Source: Anderseniella sp. (GTDB lineage: Bacteria > Pseudomonadota > Alphaproteobacteria > Rhizobiales > Aestuariivirgaceae). From it: DNA of 64,000 nt. How positions within the stretch are numbered: the first letter of the stretch is position 1; every line of letters begins with the position of its first letter. The DNA lies in the NCBI GenBank assembly GCA_028289645.1, contig JANQOK010000023.1:124001-188000 (forward strand), given 5' to 3'. The notes under the pieces are model-generated. The model did no database searches and was not told where the DNA came from. It worked only from the letters and a program-made list of their open reading frames with translations. Made by a program: the position numbers and the translations under genes. Shown one piece after another: positions 26,351-37,769 of this stretch.

Positions 26351-27841
26351 TCAGCTCAACGTTCGCCTGACCGCATCTGTCCAGCCGGCGATCTTTCGCT
26401 GCCGGACCGCCGGTTTCATCTTCGGCTTGAAGCGCTGATCCAGTGCCCATGATTTGGCGAAACCTGACGCATTGGGCCACAGGCCCACCCGCGATGCCGC
26501 CAACCAGGCGGCGCCCAGGGCCGTCGTCTCCAGGATCTGCGGGCGGTCGACCGGCGCATTGAGCATGTCGGCCAGGCGCTGCATGGTCCAGTCCGATGCC
26601 ACCATGCCGCCATCGACACGCAGCACCGTCTTGCGGGCGCTGTTGGACTTCCAGTCCTTCTGCATGGCCGACAAAAGATCGTGGGTCTGATAGCACACCG
26701 CCTCAAGCGCTGCCTGGGCCAGTTCGTTGGGGCCTGAGGCGCGGGTCAGGCCGAAGATCGCCCCGCGGGCCTCGGCATCCCAGTGCGGTGCGCCGAGGCC
26801 GGTGAAGGCCGGCACCAGATAGACATCCTGTTCCGGGTCGGCCTGTGCCGCCATGTCGCCGCTGTCGCTGGCGGATTTCAGGAAACCCATCTCATCGCGC
26901 AGCCACTGCACCGTGGCGCCGGCCATGAAGATCGAGCCTTCCAGCGCATAGGTGGTCTTGCCGCCGAGCCGGTAGGCGATGGTGGTCAGCAGGCGGTTTT
27001 TCGAGCGCACCATGTCTGCACCGGTGTTGAGCAGGGCAAAGCATCCGGTGCCGTAGGTAGATTTCAGCATGCCGGGCTTGAAACAGGCATTGCCGATGGT
27101 GGCCGCCTGCTGGTCGCCGGCGACGCCCATTATGGGGATGGCCGCGCCCAGGATCGACGGATCCGTTACGCCAAAATCTGCCGAACAGTCGAGCACGTCC
27201 GGCAGCACGCTTGCGGGAACACCAAGCAGCTTGAGCAGGGCCTTGTCCCACTTGTTGGTCCTGATATTGAACATCAGCGTGCGCGAGGCGTTGGTGGCGT
27301 CTGTAACATGGGAGGCGCCGCTGGTCAGCCGCCAGATCAGGAAACTGTCAATGGTGCCGAAGGCGATGCGGCCAGCGTCCGCCTTCTTGCGCAGGCCTTT
27401 CACATTGTCGAGCAGCCAGGATACCTTGGTGCCGGAAAAGTACGGATCGAGCAGCAGCCCGGTCTTGGTGCTGAAGTTTTTTTCATGTCCGGCTTTTTTC
27501 AATTTGGCGCAGACTTCAGATGTGCGCCGGTCCTGCCAGACGATGGCCCGGTGCACGCATTTGCCGGTTTCACGATCCCACATGACGGTGGTTTCGCGCT
27601 GGTTGGTGATGCCGATCGATGCGATCTCCGACGGATTGATGCCGGCCGCGCGGATCGCGTCCCTGCAGGTTGCCACGACGGTCGACCAGATATCCTCAGG
27701 ATCGTGTTCCACCCAACCGGATTTCGGAAAATGCTGGGCAAATTCCTGCTGGCCTACGGCGACGATTGCCTGGTCCTTGTCGAAAAGGATGGCGCGTGAG
27801 GATGTTGTGCCCTGATCAATGGCTAGAACGTAACTGCCCAT
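26351..27841 (-). CDS. glpK: Glycerol kinase
   Basis: A 496-residue FGGY-family kinase that phosphorylates glycerol to sn-glycerol-3-phosphate with ATP. Visible marks are [15 protein letters not shown] at the N-terminus, [25 protein letters not shown], the phosphate loop [33 protein letters not shown] and the C-terminal [10 protein letters not shown]. Length is normal for the family. It is the last gene of the glpR-glpD-glpK unit, 24 bases after glpD, and shares the divergent control region with the glycerol ABC transporter. Confidence 0.95.
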   Translation of the reverse strand: MGSYVLAIDQGTTSSRAILFDKDQAIVAVGQQEFAQHFPKSGWVEHDPEDIWSTVVATCRDAIRAAGINPSEIASIGITNQRETTVMWDRETGKCVHRAIVWQDRRTSEVCAKLKKAGHEKNFSTKTGLLLDPYFSGTKVSWLLDNVKGLRKKADAGRIAFGTIDSFLIWRLTSGASHVTDATNASRTLMFNIRTNKWDKALLKLLGVPASVLPDVLDCSADFGVTDPSILGAAIPIMGVAGDQQAATIGNACFKPGMLKSTYGTGCFALLNTGADMVRSKNRLLTTIAYRLGGKTTYALEGSIFMAGATVQWLRDEMGFLKSASDSGDMAAQADPEQDVYLVPAFTGLGAPHWDAEARGAIFGLTRASGPNELAQAALEAVCYQTHDLLSAMQKDWKSNSARKTVLRVDGGMVASDWTMQRLADMLNAPVDRPQILETTALGAAWLAASRVGLWPNASGFAKSWALDQRFKPKMKPAVRQRKIAGWTDAVRRTLS

Positions 27842-27865
27842 GGTGTGCCCCGTCTTTGCAGCCGC

Positions 27866-29428
27866 TCAGTGCAGCGCGGCCTCGTTTGTCATCGTGTGCA
27901 TGGTTTTTGCAGCACGATCCATGAAGTCCTGCAAGGCTTCAATCTGTTTGCCGTCATAGGCAATGCCCAGCTTGGTGCGCCTGAACAGTATGTCCTGAGC
28001 GGTTCGCGCCCATTCGTGGCGCATCAGATAGATGACCTCTGCTTCATAGAGGCCGCCACCGAATGCTCTGCCGAGATCGGCTGGTTCCCTGGCATCGCCC
28101 AGCACCTTCTCAGCCCGGGTGCCATACAGGCGCACCAATCGGGCAATCAGGTCCCGGTCCAGATTGGGGCGGGCATTGGCACAATCGTTGACCAGCGCAT
28201 CAAAGCCATCCACTGGAAAGTCGCCGCCGGGAAGCACAGCATGTGCGGTCCAGGCAGGCTGGCGGGTGCCGAGCGCTGTTTCGATGTCTTTCAGAATTTC
28301 CTCGGCCAGCACCCGGAAGGTGGTGATCTTGCCGCCGAAAATGTTGAGCAGCAGCGCGCCGCCGCTGTCTCCGTCCGAACGAACAACATAGTCGCGGGTC
28401 GCTTCCTGCGCCTTGCTGGCCCCGTCATCATACAATGGGCGGACACCGGAATAGGTCCACACGACATCTGATGTGGTGACCGGTTCGGCAAAATACTCGC
28501 TGGCTGTCGCGCACAGGTACTCGATTTCCTGCGCCGATATCTCCGGTTTGTCCATGTCGTCGCCGTGTTCCGCATCTGTGGTGCCGATCAGGGTGTAATT
28601 GCCCTCGTAGGGAATGGCGAAAATGATGCGATTGTCGTCGTTCTGGAAAATGTAGGCCTTGTCGTGGTCGAACTTTCTCGAAATGACAACATGACTGCCG
28701 CGCACCAGCCGGACGTTGCGGGCGTCGTTGTGGCCGAACACCTGCTGCAATACCTGGTCAACCCATGGGCCTGCCGCGTTGACGATGATACCGGCAGTTA
28801 CGGTTTGCCTGTGGCCTGACAGGGTGTCCTCGATTTCAACCTGCCACTGGCCGTTGGCACGCTGGGCACGGGCAACCCTGGTGCGGGGCCGCATGCTGGC
28901 GCCGCGCTCTGCGGCATCAAGGGCGTTCAACACCACCAGCCGGGAATCCTCGACCCAGCAGTCGGAATACTCGAAGGCCTTTCTGAAAACGGGTTTGAGC
29001 GGCTTGCCCACTTCATCGCGGTTCAGGTTCACGCTGGATGTCGGCGGCAGAAGCTTGCGCCCGCCGATATGGTCGTAAAGGAACAGTCCGAGCCGCAACA
29101 GCCAGGCCGGGCGCAGGCCGGCATGGTGCGGCAGCACAAACCGCATCGGCCAAATGATGTGCGGGGCCATGTTCCACAGCACCTCGCGCTCCATCAACGC
29201 CTTGCGCACGAGCAGGAACTCGTAGTGTTCCAGATAGCGCAGACCGCCGTGCACCAGCTTGGTGGAAGCCGACGAAGTGCCGCCGCCAAAATCGCCTGCC
29301 TCGCACAGGCATACGGAATAGCCGCGGCCGACCGCATCGCGGGCAATGCCGCAGCCATTGATGCCGCCGCCGATAATCAGCACGTCATAGTGCGGTGTCA
29401 GGCGTGTTTGCTGCGGCTGCCGGTTCAT
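27866..29428 (-). CDS. glpD: Aerobic glycerol-3-phosphate dehydrogenase
   Basis: A 520-residue FAD enzyme of the inner membrane face that oxidises glycerol-3-phosphate to dihydroxyacetone phosphate and reduces quinone. The FAD-binding site is VLIIGGGINGCGIARDAVGRGY. Further marks are SSASTKLVHGGLRYLE, GARPLYDDG-like GVRPLYDD, IFGGKITTFR and the C-terminal accessory domain with MRHEWARTAQDILFRRTKLG. The start overlaps the glpR stop (ATGA), so the two genes are translated together. Confidence 0.95.
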   Translation of the reverse strand: MNRQPQQTRLTPHYDVLIIGGGINGCGIARDAVGRGYSVCLCEAGDFGGGTSSASTKLVHGGLRYLEHYEFLLVRKALMEREVLWNMAPHIIWPMRFVLPHHAGLRPAWLLRLGLFLYDHIGGRKLLPPTSSVNLNRDEVGKPLKPVFRKAFEYSDCWVEDSRLVVLNALDAAERGASMRPRTRVARAQRANGQWQVEIEDTLSGHRQTVTAGIIVNAAGPWVDQVLQQVFGHNDARNVRLVRGSHVVISRKFDHDKAYIFQNDDNRIIFAIPYEGNYTLIGTTDAEHGDDMDKPEISAQEIEYLCATASEYFAEPVTTSDVVWTYSGVRPLYDDGASKAQEATRDYVVRSDGDSGGALLLNIFGGKITTFRVLAEEILKDIETALGTRQPAWTAHAVLPGGDFPVDGFDALVNDCANARPNLDRDLIARLVRLYGTRAEKVLGDAREPADLGRAFGGGLYEAEVIYLMRHEWARTAQDILFRRTKLGIAYDGKQIEALQDFMDRAAKTMHTMTNEAALH

Positions 29429-30219
29429 TCAGCCGCCTTTCCGCTCGTTATGTCCGGCTCTGCAACCTCCAGACGGATCTTGGCGGTATCACAAATCTTC
29501 TGGATGGAGCGCGGCGGCTGTTCGTCGGTGACGAAGATGTCGATATCCTCCAGCTTGCCGATCTGCACCGGGGCGCGGCGTTCGAACTTGCTGGTGTCGG
29601 CGGCAAGGATGCTGGTGCGGGCCTGGCCCAGAATGGCCTGTGACACACGCACCTCGCGATAGTCAAAGTCGAGCAGGGAGCCTTCTTCATCAATGGCGGA
29701 TGTGCCGATGACCGCAAAGTCGACTTTGAACTGGCGGATGAGATCGATCGCGGCGGCGCCGACAATGCCGCCGTCGCTCTTGCGCACCATGCCGCCGGAG
29801 ACCACCACTTCGACGCCCGGCGCGTCGGACAGTATGTAGGCGACATTGAGATTGTTGGTGATCACCATCAACCCCTGGTGGCGGCGCAGGGCGAAAGCCA
29901 CCTGTTCGGTTGTGGTGCCGATGTTGAGGATCAGCGACGAATTGTCCGGTATCAGTGCGGCAATGGCACCCGCAATGCGAGCCTTGCCATCGGCCGCAAT
30001 CTCCCGGCGGGCCTGGTAGGCCATGTTGACCGTGTTGGACGGAAACACGGCGCCGCCGTGCACCCGATTGAGCTTTTCGATATCGCACAGGTCATTGAGA
30101 TCCTTGCGAATTGTCTGTGGGGTGACGTCAAAATGATGCGCAAGCGTCTCCACGTCGACACGGCCCTCGCGGCGTGCGATCTCGAGAATGTCCATCTGTC
30201 TGGGCGGCAAAGCCGTCAC
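29425..30219 (-). CDS. glpR: Glycerol-3-phosphate regulon repressor, DeoR family
   Basis: A 264-residue repressor. The N-terminal DeoR-type helix-turn-helix reads RQMDILEIARREGRVDVETLAHHFDVTPQTIRKDL, followed by NRVHGGAV. The C-terminal sugar-phosphate sensor domain carries LNIGTTTEQVA, VVVSGGMVRKSDGGIVG and IGTSAIDEEGSLLDFDYREV. It should release DNA when glycerol-3-phosphate is bound. It is first in the glpRDK operon and lies head to head with glpV; the direct repeats at 30291-30308 are its likely target. Confidence 0.93.
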   Translation of the reverse strand: MTALPPRQMDILEIARREGRVDVETLAHHFDVTPQTIRKDLNDLCDIEKLNRVHGGAVFPSNTVNMAYQARREIAADGKARIAGAIAALIPDNSSLILNIGTTTEQVAFALRRHQGLMVITNNLNVAYILSDAPGVEVVVSGGMVRKSDGGIVGAAAIDLIRQFKVDFAVIGTSAIDEEGSLLDFDYREVRVSQAILGQARTSILAADTSKFERRAPVQIGKLEDIDIFVTDEQPPRSIQKICDTAKIRLEVAEPDITSGKAAE

Positions 30220-30256
30220 GACGCATCCCTTCGGTTGTTTTCATAATAGTTGCGAT

Positions 30257-30308
30257 TTTTTTCGAATAAATCAATTAGAAAACCATTGACTTTCGTTTTT
30301 ATTCGTTA
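30257..30308. promoter_or_regulatory. GlpR-type operators in the glpR/glpV intergenic region
   Basis: TTCGTT occurs twice with a ten-base period (30292-30297 and 30302-30307), and TTTTTCGAATAAA lies at 30257-30269, close to the glpR side. DeoR-family repressors bind such TTCG repeats. A candidate -35 box TTGACT at 30286-30291 overlaps the repeat, which fits repression of glpV by occlusion. Confidence 0.6.
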
Positions 30309-30374
30309 TGTCCTAATGGTGTGACGCACCGCTGTCAGGAATGAGTGCGCACGCAATCAGTTGGAGGAGACATC

Positions 30375-32111
<1,737 letters not shown>

Positions 32112-32138
32112 GGAAGCGCATTTTCTCCCGTGCGTGAT

Positions 32139-32170
32139 GAGTGGTCCGGTATTCAGACACCGGGCCGCTC
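32139..32170 (+). promoter_or_regulatory. Hairpin with later T-run between glpV and glpS
   Basis: GAGTGGTCCGGT (32139-32150) pairs with ACCGGGCCGCTC (32159-32170) over 12 positions with two G-T pairs. A run of six T follows 14 bases later. The distance is too long for a classic terminator, so partial termination or protection of the glpV transcript is more likely. Confidence 0.55.
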
Positions 32171-32233
32171 CCCACACCAAACAATTTTTTCTTAAACCTT
32201 GAGTCCGAACACTAAGCGGCGGCAGGATGCGCT

Positions 32234-33313
32234 ATGGCGCTTGAACTGAAAAACGTGGGAAAAAAGGTTGGGGCGGATGTACATATCCACCCGACCGATC
32301 TGACGTTCGAGCCGGGCAGCTTCAACATTCTGCTGGGCACCACGCTGGCCGGCAAGACGACCCTGATGCAGATGATGGCCGGTCTGGAAAAACCTACATC
32401 CGGCGAAGTCTGGTTCGACGGCAGGAATGTAACCGGCACGGCGGTCCAGAAACGCAACGTGTCGATGGTCTACCAGCAGTTCATCAACTATCCCAACATG
32501 TCGGTGTTCGACAACATCGCTTCACCCTTGCGCGTTGCCAAGCTGCCGGTGGAGGAGATCAAGACCCGGGTCGGCGCCATGGCCGAGCTGATGCGGATTT
32601 CAGCCATGCTCGACCGCCGGCCGTCCGAACTGTCGGGTGGCCAGCAGCAGCGCACTGCCATGGCGCGCGCGCTGGTCAAGGACAGTGATCTGATATTGCT
32701 GGATGAACCACTCGCCAACCTGGATTTCAAACTGCGCGAGGAAATGCGCGACGAACTGCCCAGGATGTTTGCCGAGCGCAATTGCGTTGTGGTCTATGCG
32801 ACTACCGAACCGACCGAAGCGCTGCTGTTGGGCGGCCACACCGCGGCCATGCATGAAGGCCGGGTGGTGGACTTCGGGCCGACAGGTCAGATCTACCGGA
32901 ATCCGTCCGGCCTGACGTCGGCGAAGGTGTTTTCAGAACCGCCGATCAACCTGGCCCGCGCCTCGGTGAAAGCCGGCTGGGTGCTGCTCGACGAGGGCGT
33001 GTCCTGGAAGGCCGACAAGGGCCTGGCAGAGGGCGACTACACCATCGGAATCCGCCCGCATCACGTGTTACCGGTGCGCCAGTCGTCCAAGTCGGTGGTG
33101 ATCGAGGGCAAGGTGAAGGTGGCTGAACTGACCGGCTCTGAAAGCATCATTCATTTTCACGCCCATGATCATCCGTGGGTGTCTCTGTCACATGGCGTGC
33201 ATCCATTTGAGAGCGGGCGTTTTGCCCGGTTTTATGCCGACATGTCGAAGTGCTTCTATTTCGACGGTGACGGCAGGCTGGTCGATGCGGCCGGTGCCGG
33301 AAAGGCGGCGTGA
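32234..33313 (+). CDS. glpS: Glycerol ABC transporter ATP-binding protein GlpS
   Basis: A 359-residue ATPase of the MalK type with a C-terminal TOBE-like domain (GIRPHHVLPV). Walker A is GTTLAGKTT, the Q-loop is MVYQQFINYP, the signature LSGGQQQR is intact and Walker B is LILLDEPLANLD. The switch histidine is missing: VVYATTEPTEAL has Thr where His is expected. Its partner GlpT shows the opposite pattern, so the pair probably has one competent ATP site. The gene is followed directly by glpT, starting one base after its stop. Confidence 0.92.
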   Translation: MALELKNVGKKVGADVHIHPTDLTFEPGSFNILLGTTLAGKTTLMQMMAGLEKPTSGEVWFDGRNVTGTAVQKRNVSMVYQQFINYPNMSVFDNIASPLRVAKLPVEEIKTRVGAMAELMRISAMLDRRPSELSGGQQQRTAMARALVKDSDLILLDEPLANLDFKLREEMRDELPRMFAERNCVVVYATTEPTEALLLGGHTAAMHEGRVVDFGPTGQIYRNPSGLTSAKVFSEPPINLARASVKAGWVLLDEGVSWKADKGLAEGDYTIGIRPHHVLPVRQSSKSVVIEGKVKVAELTGSESIIHFHAHDHPWVSLSHGVHPFESGRFARFYADMSKCFYFDGDGRLVDAAGAGKAA

Positions 33314-33314
33314 C

Positions 33315-34387
<1,073 letters not shown>

Positions 34388-34391
<4 letters not shown>

Positions 34392-35251
34392 ACAAGACCG
34401 TCAACCAGAAGGCCTGGTTCTTCGTCGCGCCGGTGCTGATCCTGGTGGCGTTTAACGCCATCGTGCCGCTGATGACTGTGGTCAATTACTCGGTCCAGGA
34501 AACCTTCGGCGACAACGTGTTCTTCTGGGCCGGCCTGCGCTGGTTCGAGGAAATCCTGCGTTCGCCACGGTTTCACGATGCGCTCGGCCGGCAGTTGTTC
34601 TTCACCTTCACCATCCTGGCGATCGAGGTGCCTCTGGGGGTCATCATCGCGCTTGCCATGCCGCGAAAGGGCCCGTGGGTGTCGGTCTGCCTGGTGCTGA
34701 TGGCGATGCCGCTGCTGATCCCGTGGAACGTGGTCGGCGCCATGTGGAACATTTTCGGCCTGCCGGAGCTCGGGCTTCTGGGCAAGACGCTGAACACGCT
34801 CGGTTTCGACTACAACTATACCCGCCAGCCCGGCGATGCCTGGTTCACCCTGATCCTGATGGATGTGTGGCACTGGACCTCGCTGGTGGTGCTCCTGGCC
34901 TATGCAGGGCTGGTGTCAATCCCGGACGCCTATTACCAGGCGGCGCGCATTGACGGGGCGAGTTCGTGGGCGATCTTCCGCTATATCCAACTGCCGAAAA
35001 TGAAGCGGGTGCTGACCATCGCGGTTCTGTTGCGCTTCATGGACTCGTTCAACATCTATACCGAGCCGTCCGTCCTGACCGGCGGCGGACCGGGCAACTC
35101 GACCACCTTGTTGTCCATCGACCTGGTGAAGATCGCGCTTGGGCAGTTTGACCTCGGGCCGGCGGCTGCCATGTCCTTGATCTACTTCCTGGTGATCCTG
35201 CTGTTCAGCTGGATCTTCTACACCGTCATGACCAGAGGGGAGGAGCAGTGA
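34388..35251 (+). CDS. glpP: Glycerol ABC transporter permease GlpP
   Basis: A 287-residue inner-membrane permease with six predicted helices, MalF-like. It begins NQKAWFFVAPVLILVAFNAIVPLMTVVNYS and has the EAA loop SIPDAYYQAARIDGASSWAIFRYIQLPKMKRV. FNIYTEPSVLTGGGPGNSTT is also typical. It pairs with GlpQ to form the channel. The start overlaps the glpT stop and its own stop overlaps the glpQ start, both by four bases (ATGA or similar), so the genes are tightly coupled. Confidence 0.93.
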
Positions 35252-36051
35252 TGGCCAGAGCCAAGTGGCTGATCCCGACGATCTACATCATTTTCCTGAT
35301 GCTGCCGATCTACTGGCTGGTGTCGATGTCGTTCAAGACTACCAATGAGATTCTCGGCTCGTTCACCCTGTGGCCACAGAACTTCACCCTGGAGAACTAT
35401 CGCACCATCTTCACCGATCCGACCTGGTACTCCGGCTACATCAACTCGATCATCTACGTGACCATCAACACGGTGCTGTCGGTGACGGTGGCGCTGCCGG
35501 CGGCCTATGCGTTCTCCCGTTACCGGTTCCTCGGCGACAAGCACCTGTTCTTCTGGCTGCTCACCAACCGCATGGCGCCGGCGGCGGTGTTCGCGTTGCC
35601 GTTCTTCCAGCTGTATTCGGCGATTGGCATCTTCGACACCCACCTGGCGGTGGCGCTGGCCCACACCCTGTTCAATATTCCGCTGGCGGTGTGGATCCTG
35701 GAAGGCTTCATGTCGGGCGTGCCCAAGCAGCTTGACGAGACGGCCTATGTGGACGGGTATTCGTTCCCGGCGTTTTTCGTGAAGATCTTCGTGCCGACCA
35801 TTGCCGCCGGGGTCGGGGTGGCGGCGTTCTTCTGCTTCATGTTCTCGTGGGTCGAGCTGCTGCTGGCCAAGACGCTGACAGCGGTCGCGGCCAAGCCGAT
35901 TGCGGCCACCATGACCAAGACCGCCTCGTCATCGGGCTATGAACTCGGGCTATTGGCCGCCGCGGGGACGCTGACCATCATCCCCGGCGCCATCGTGATC
36001 TGGTTCGTGCGCAACTACATCGCCAAGGGCTTTGCCCTGGGCCGGGTCTAG
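35248..36051 (+). CDS. glpQ: Glycerol ABC transporter permease GlpQ
   Basis: A 267-residue MalG-like permease. It begins KWLIPTIYIIFLMLPIYWLVSMSFKTTNEI, carries FTLENYRTIF and the EAA loop PKQLDETAYVDGYSFPAFFVKIFVPTIAAG, and ends FVRNYIAKGFALGRV, the usual permease C-terminus. Six membrane helices are predicted. GAGGAG lies just before ATG 35248. The name follows the rhizobial operon and is not the phosphodiesterase GlpQ of enterics. Confidence 0.93.
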   Translation: MMARAKWLIPTIYIIFLMLPIYWLVSMSFKTTNEILGSFTLWPQNFTLENYRTIFTDPTWYSGYINSIIYVTINTVLSVTVALPAAYAFSRYRFLGDKHLFFWLLTNRMAPAAVFALPFFQLYSAIGIFDTHLAVALAHTLFNIPLAVWILEGFMSGVPKQLDETAYVDGYSFPAFFVKIFVPTIAAGVGVAAFFCFMFSWVELLLAKTLTAVAAKPIAATMTKTASSSGYELGLLAAAGTLTIIPGAIVIWFVRNYIAKGFALGRV

Positions 36052-36069
36052 CAAAAGGAAACTGAAGCC

Positions 36070-36396
36070 ATGGAAGAGGTTGTCATGTTCTCCGCCAAAT
36101 GGTGGACCCTGCCGCTGGGCCGCAGCTGGATGGCCTGGACGCCGGCCACGGCGAGCTTCTTCCTGTTCATCGTGGCGGCGATATCGACCATGGGCGTGTG
36201 GGAGTATTACCGCCCGGGAGGTGCGCCGCGCCGCGGCGTGTTCGCCATCGATACGACGCGCGGCGACCGGTTGTTCATCTCGCTGCTCGGCTCAGCCTTC
36301 ATCTTCATCGCCTGGCTGTTCTTCGTCGGCTCGCCGCTGTGGTGGCCAATGGCGATTGCGCTGGCCTGGTTCGTGTTCGTTTTCCGTTACGTGTGA
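36070..36396 (+). CDS. glpU: Small DUF2160 membrane protein GlpU
   Basis: A 108-residue protein with three predicted membrane helices: WTPATASFFLFIVAAISTMGVW, RLFISLLGSAFIFIAWLFFVG and WWPMAIALAWFVFVF. It has the DUF2160 context and wording (SWMAWTPATASFF, RPGGAPRRGVFAI DTTRGDRLF). In rhizobial glycerol operons the same protein follows the permeases and is called GlpU; its role is not established. Eighteen bases separate it from glpQ, and it is the last gene of the uptake operon. Confidence 0.85.
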   Translation: MEEVVMFSAKWWTLPLGRSWMAWTPATASFFLFIVAAISTMGVWEYYRPGGAPRRGVFAIDTTRGDRLFISLLGSAFIFIAWLFFVGSPLWWPMAIALAWFVFVFRYV

Positions 36397-36512
36397 GGGC
36401 GGGGGTTAACTCCGCTCACGCAGGCAACCTGCGGCTGCTGATTCTTGCTGGTCGAACAGCTTGTCCGCCTTCGGCGGGCCGTTTTCAGACACTGAACAAA
36501 TCTTTGTATAGG

Positions 36513-36598
36513 TGTCATCCCAGCGAAGGCTGGGATCCAATAGTACGTGGGCGTTAGGCACTCGCGGAGAGATGGATTCCAGCCTTCGCTGGAATGAC
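36513..36598. repeat. Inverted pair of palindromic REP-like elements
   Basis: ATCCCAGCGAAGGCTGGGAT (36518-36535 and flanks) is itself a hairpin with loop GAAG. Forty bases on, a second hairpin of the same family (ATTCCAGC..GCTGGAAT) lies in opposite orientation, so the whole 86 bases can also fold end to end (GTCATCCCAGC with GCTGGAATGAC). Elements with this GTCATYCCAGCGAAGGCTGG wording are repeated many times in diverse proteobacterial genomes. It lies between two converging genes. Confidence 0.8.
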
Positions 36599-36645
36599 GG
36601 TTGAGACAGAAGTCTGATCTCCTGGGACGACGTTCCCCGCCACCA

Positions 36646-37596
36646 TTACCTCAGCGCCCGGTTGAGATCAGCCTCGCGCAGGCGGCTTTCGGTGCGTTCT
36701 CGCCAGGCGACGTAGCAGCCGGAGCCGGCGATCATGGCCATGCCGGTGAATGACAGAAGATCCGGCACATCGCCCCACATCACCACGCCCCAGAACGTTG
36801 CAAAGATCAGGTAGGAGTAGTCGAACGGCGCCAGCCAGCTGGACTCGGCGCTCTGATAGGCCTTGGCCAGGCCGATATTGGAGGCCAGATTTAGCATGGA
36901 GCACACCAGGATGAGGCCGGCGATTTCCAGGCTCAGGGGGTTCCAGCCGACGAACAGGTACGGCCAGCTCTCAGCCAGTGCTACCGGCTGCACGGTTTCC
37001 AGCACGGCTATACCCAGGATGCCAACCGTGACAAAGGCCACCGAGACGCCCAGGGCCAGGGTCGCCGGGCTTTCCTCCCGGCACAGCTTGCGGGTGGTGA
37101 GCACCGTGGCGGCGTAGAACAGGCCGGCGATGACCGGCACCAGCGACACCCACTGGAACGATGCGGACGCCGGTTTGAGGATCAGCAGTGTTCCGCAGAA
37201 CCCGGCGATGACCGCAATGACACGGCGCGGGCCGACCTGCTCGCCCAGGATCAGCGCCGAGAGCACCGCCACGAACAGGGGAAACACATACAGGCCCGCC
37301 GCCACCTCCGACAGGCTGAGAAACGGTATGGCACCGAAGAAGCTCAGCATCGCCCCGATCAGGAACAGGCTGCGCAGTGCCACAGCCCAGAACCGTTTCG
37401 GCCAAGCAGACCCGTTGCCCCAGATGAAACGGGCCAGTACAAACAGCATGGTCAGGTTGCAGATCGCGCGCAGGGTCTGGAACTGCCACAGGGACACGTC
37501 GGCGCTGGCCAGCTTGACCAGCGAGTCCTGCAGGCTGAGCATGCACAGCGAGCCGACCATCAAGGTTGCCGCCAGTGCCGGGCGATCTCCAGTCAT
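36646..37596 (-). CDS. DMT-superfamily transporter (EamA domains)
   Basis: A 316-residue inner-membrane protein with ten predicted helices and two EamA repeats. Marks are SLQDSLVKLASADVSLWQFQTLRAI in the first helices and FLSLSEVAAGLYVFPLFVAVLSALILGEQVGPRR at the repeat end; the second repeat contains GWNPLSLEIAGLILVCSMLNLASNIGLAKAYQSAESSWLAPFDYSYLIFA-type wording. Substrates of this family (metabolites, amino acids) cannot be read from sequence. It runs opposite to the 8-oxoguanine deaminase gene, with which it shares an intergenic region of about 170 bases. Confidence 0.85.
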   Translation of the reverse strand: MTGDRPALAATLMVGSLCMLSLQDSLVKLASADVSLWQFQTLRAICNLTMLFVLARFIWGNGSAWPKRFWAVALRSLFLIGAMLSFFGAIPFLSLSEVAAGLYVFPLFVAVLSALILGEQVGPRRVIAVIAGFCGTLLILKPASASFQWVSLVPVIAGLFYAATVLTTRKLCREESPATLALGVSVAFVTVGILGIAVLETVQPVALAESWPYLFVGWNPLSLEIAGLILVCSMLNLASNIGLAKAYQSAESSWLAPFDYSYLIFATFWGVVMWGDVPDLLSFTGMAMIAGSGCYVAWRERTESRLREADLNRALR

Positions 37597-37769
37597 GTGA
37601 CCCCGTCTCCCATGCGACGTTGCGCAATCGTGTAACTAGATCAGCACCGGGCCGCCGTGATCAAGCCTCAAGCAGTGCAGGCCGCGCAATACTTCCATGT
37701 GCGCCGTGCAGGTGGCCGGGCACGCGGTGCCGGATTTCCGCTTGTGCGATGACCTTCGGTCAAGGCACC

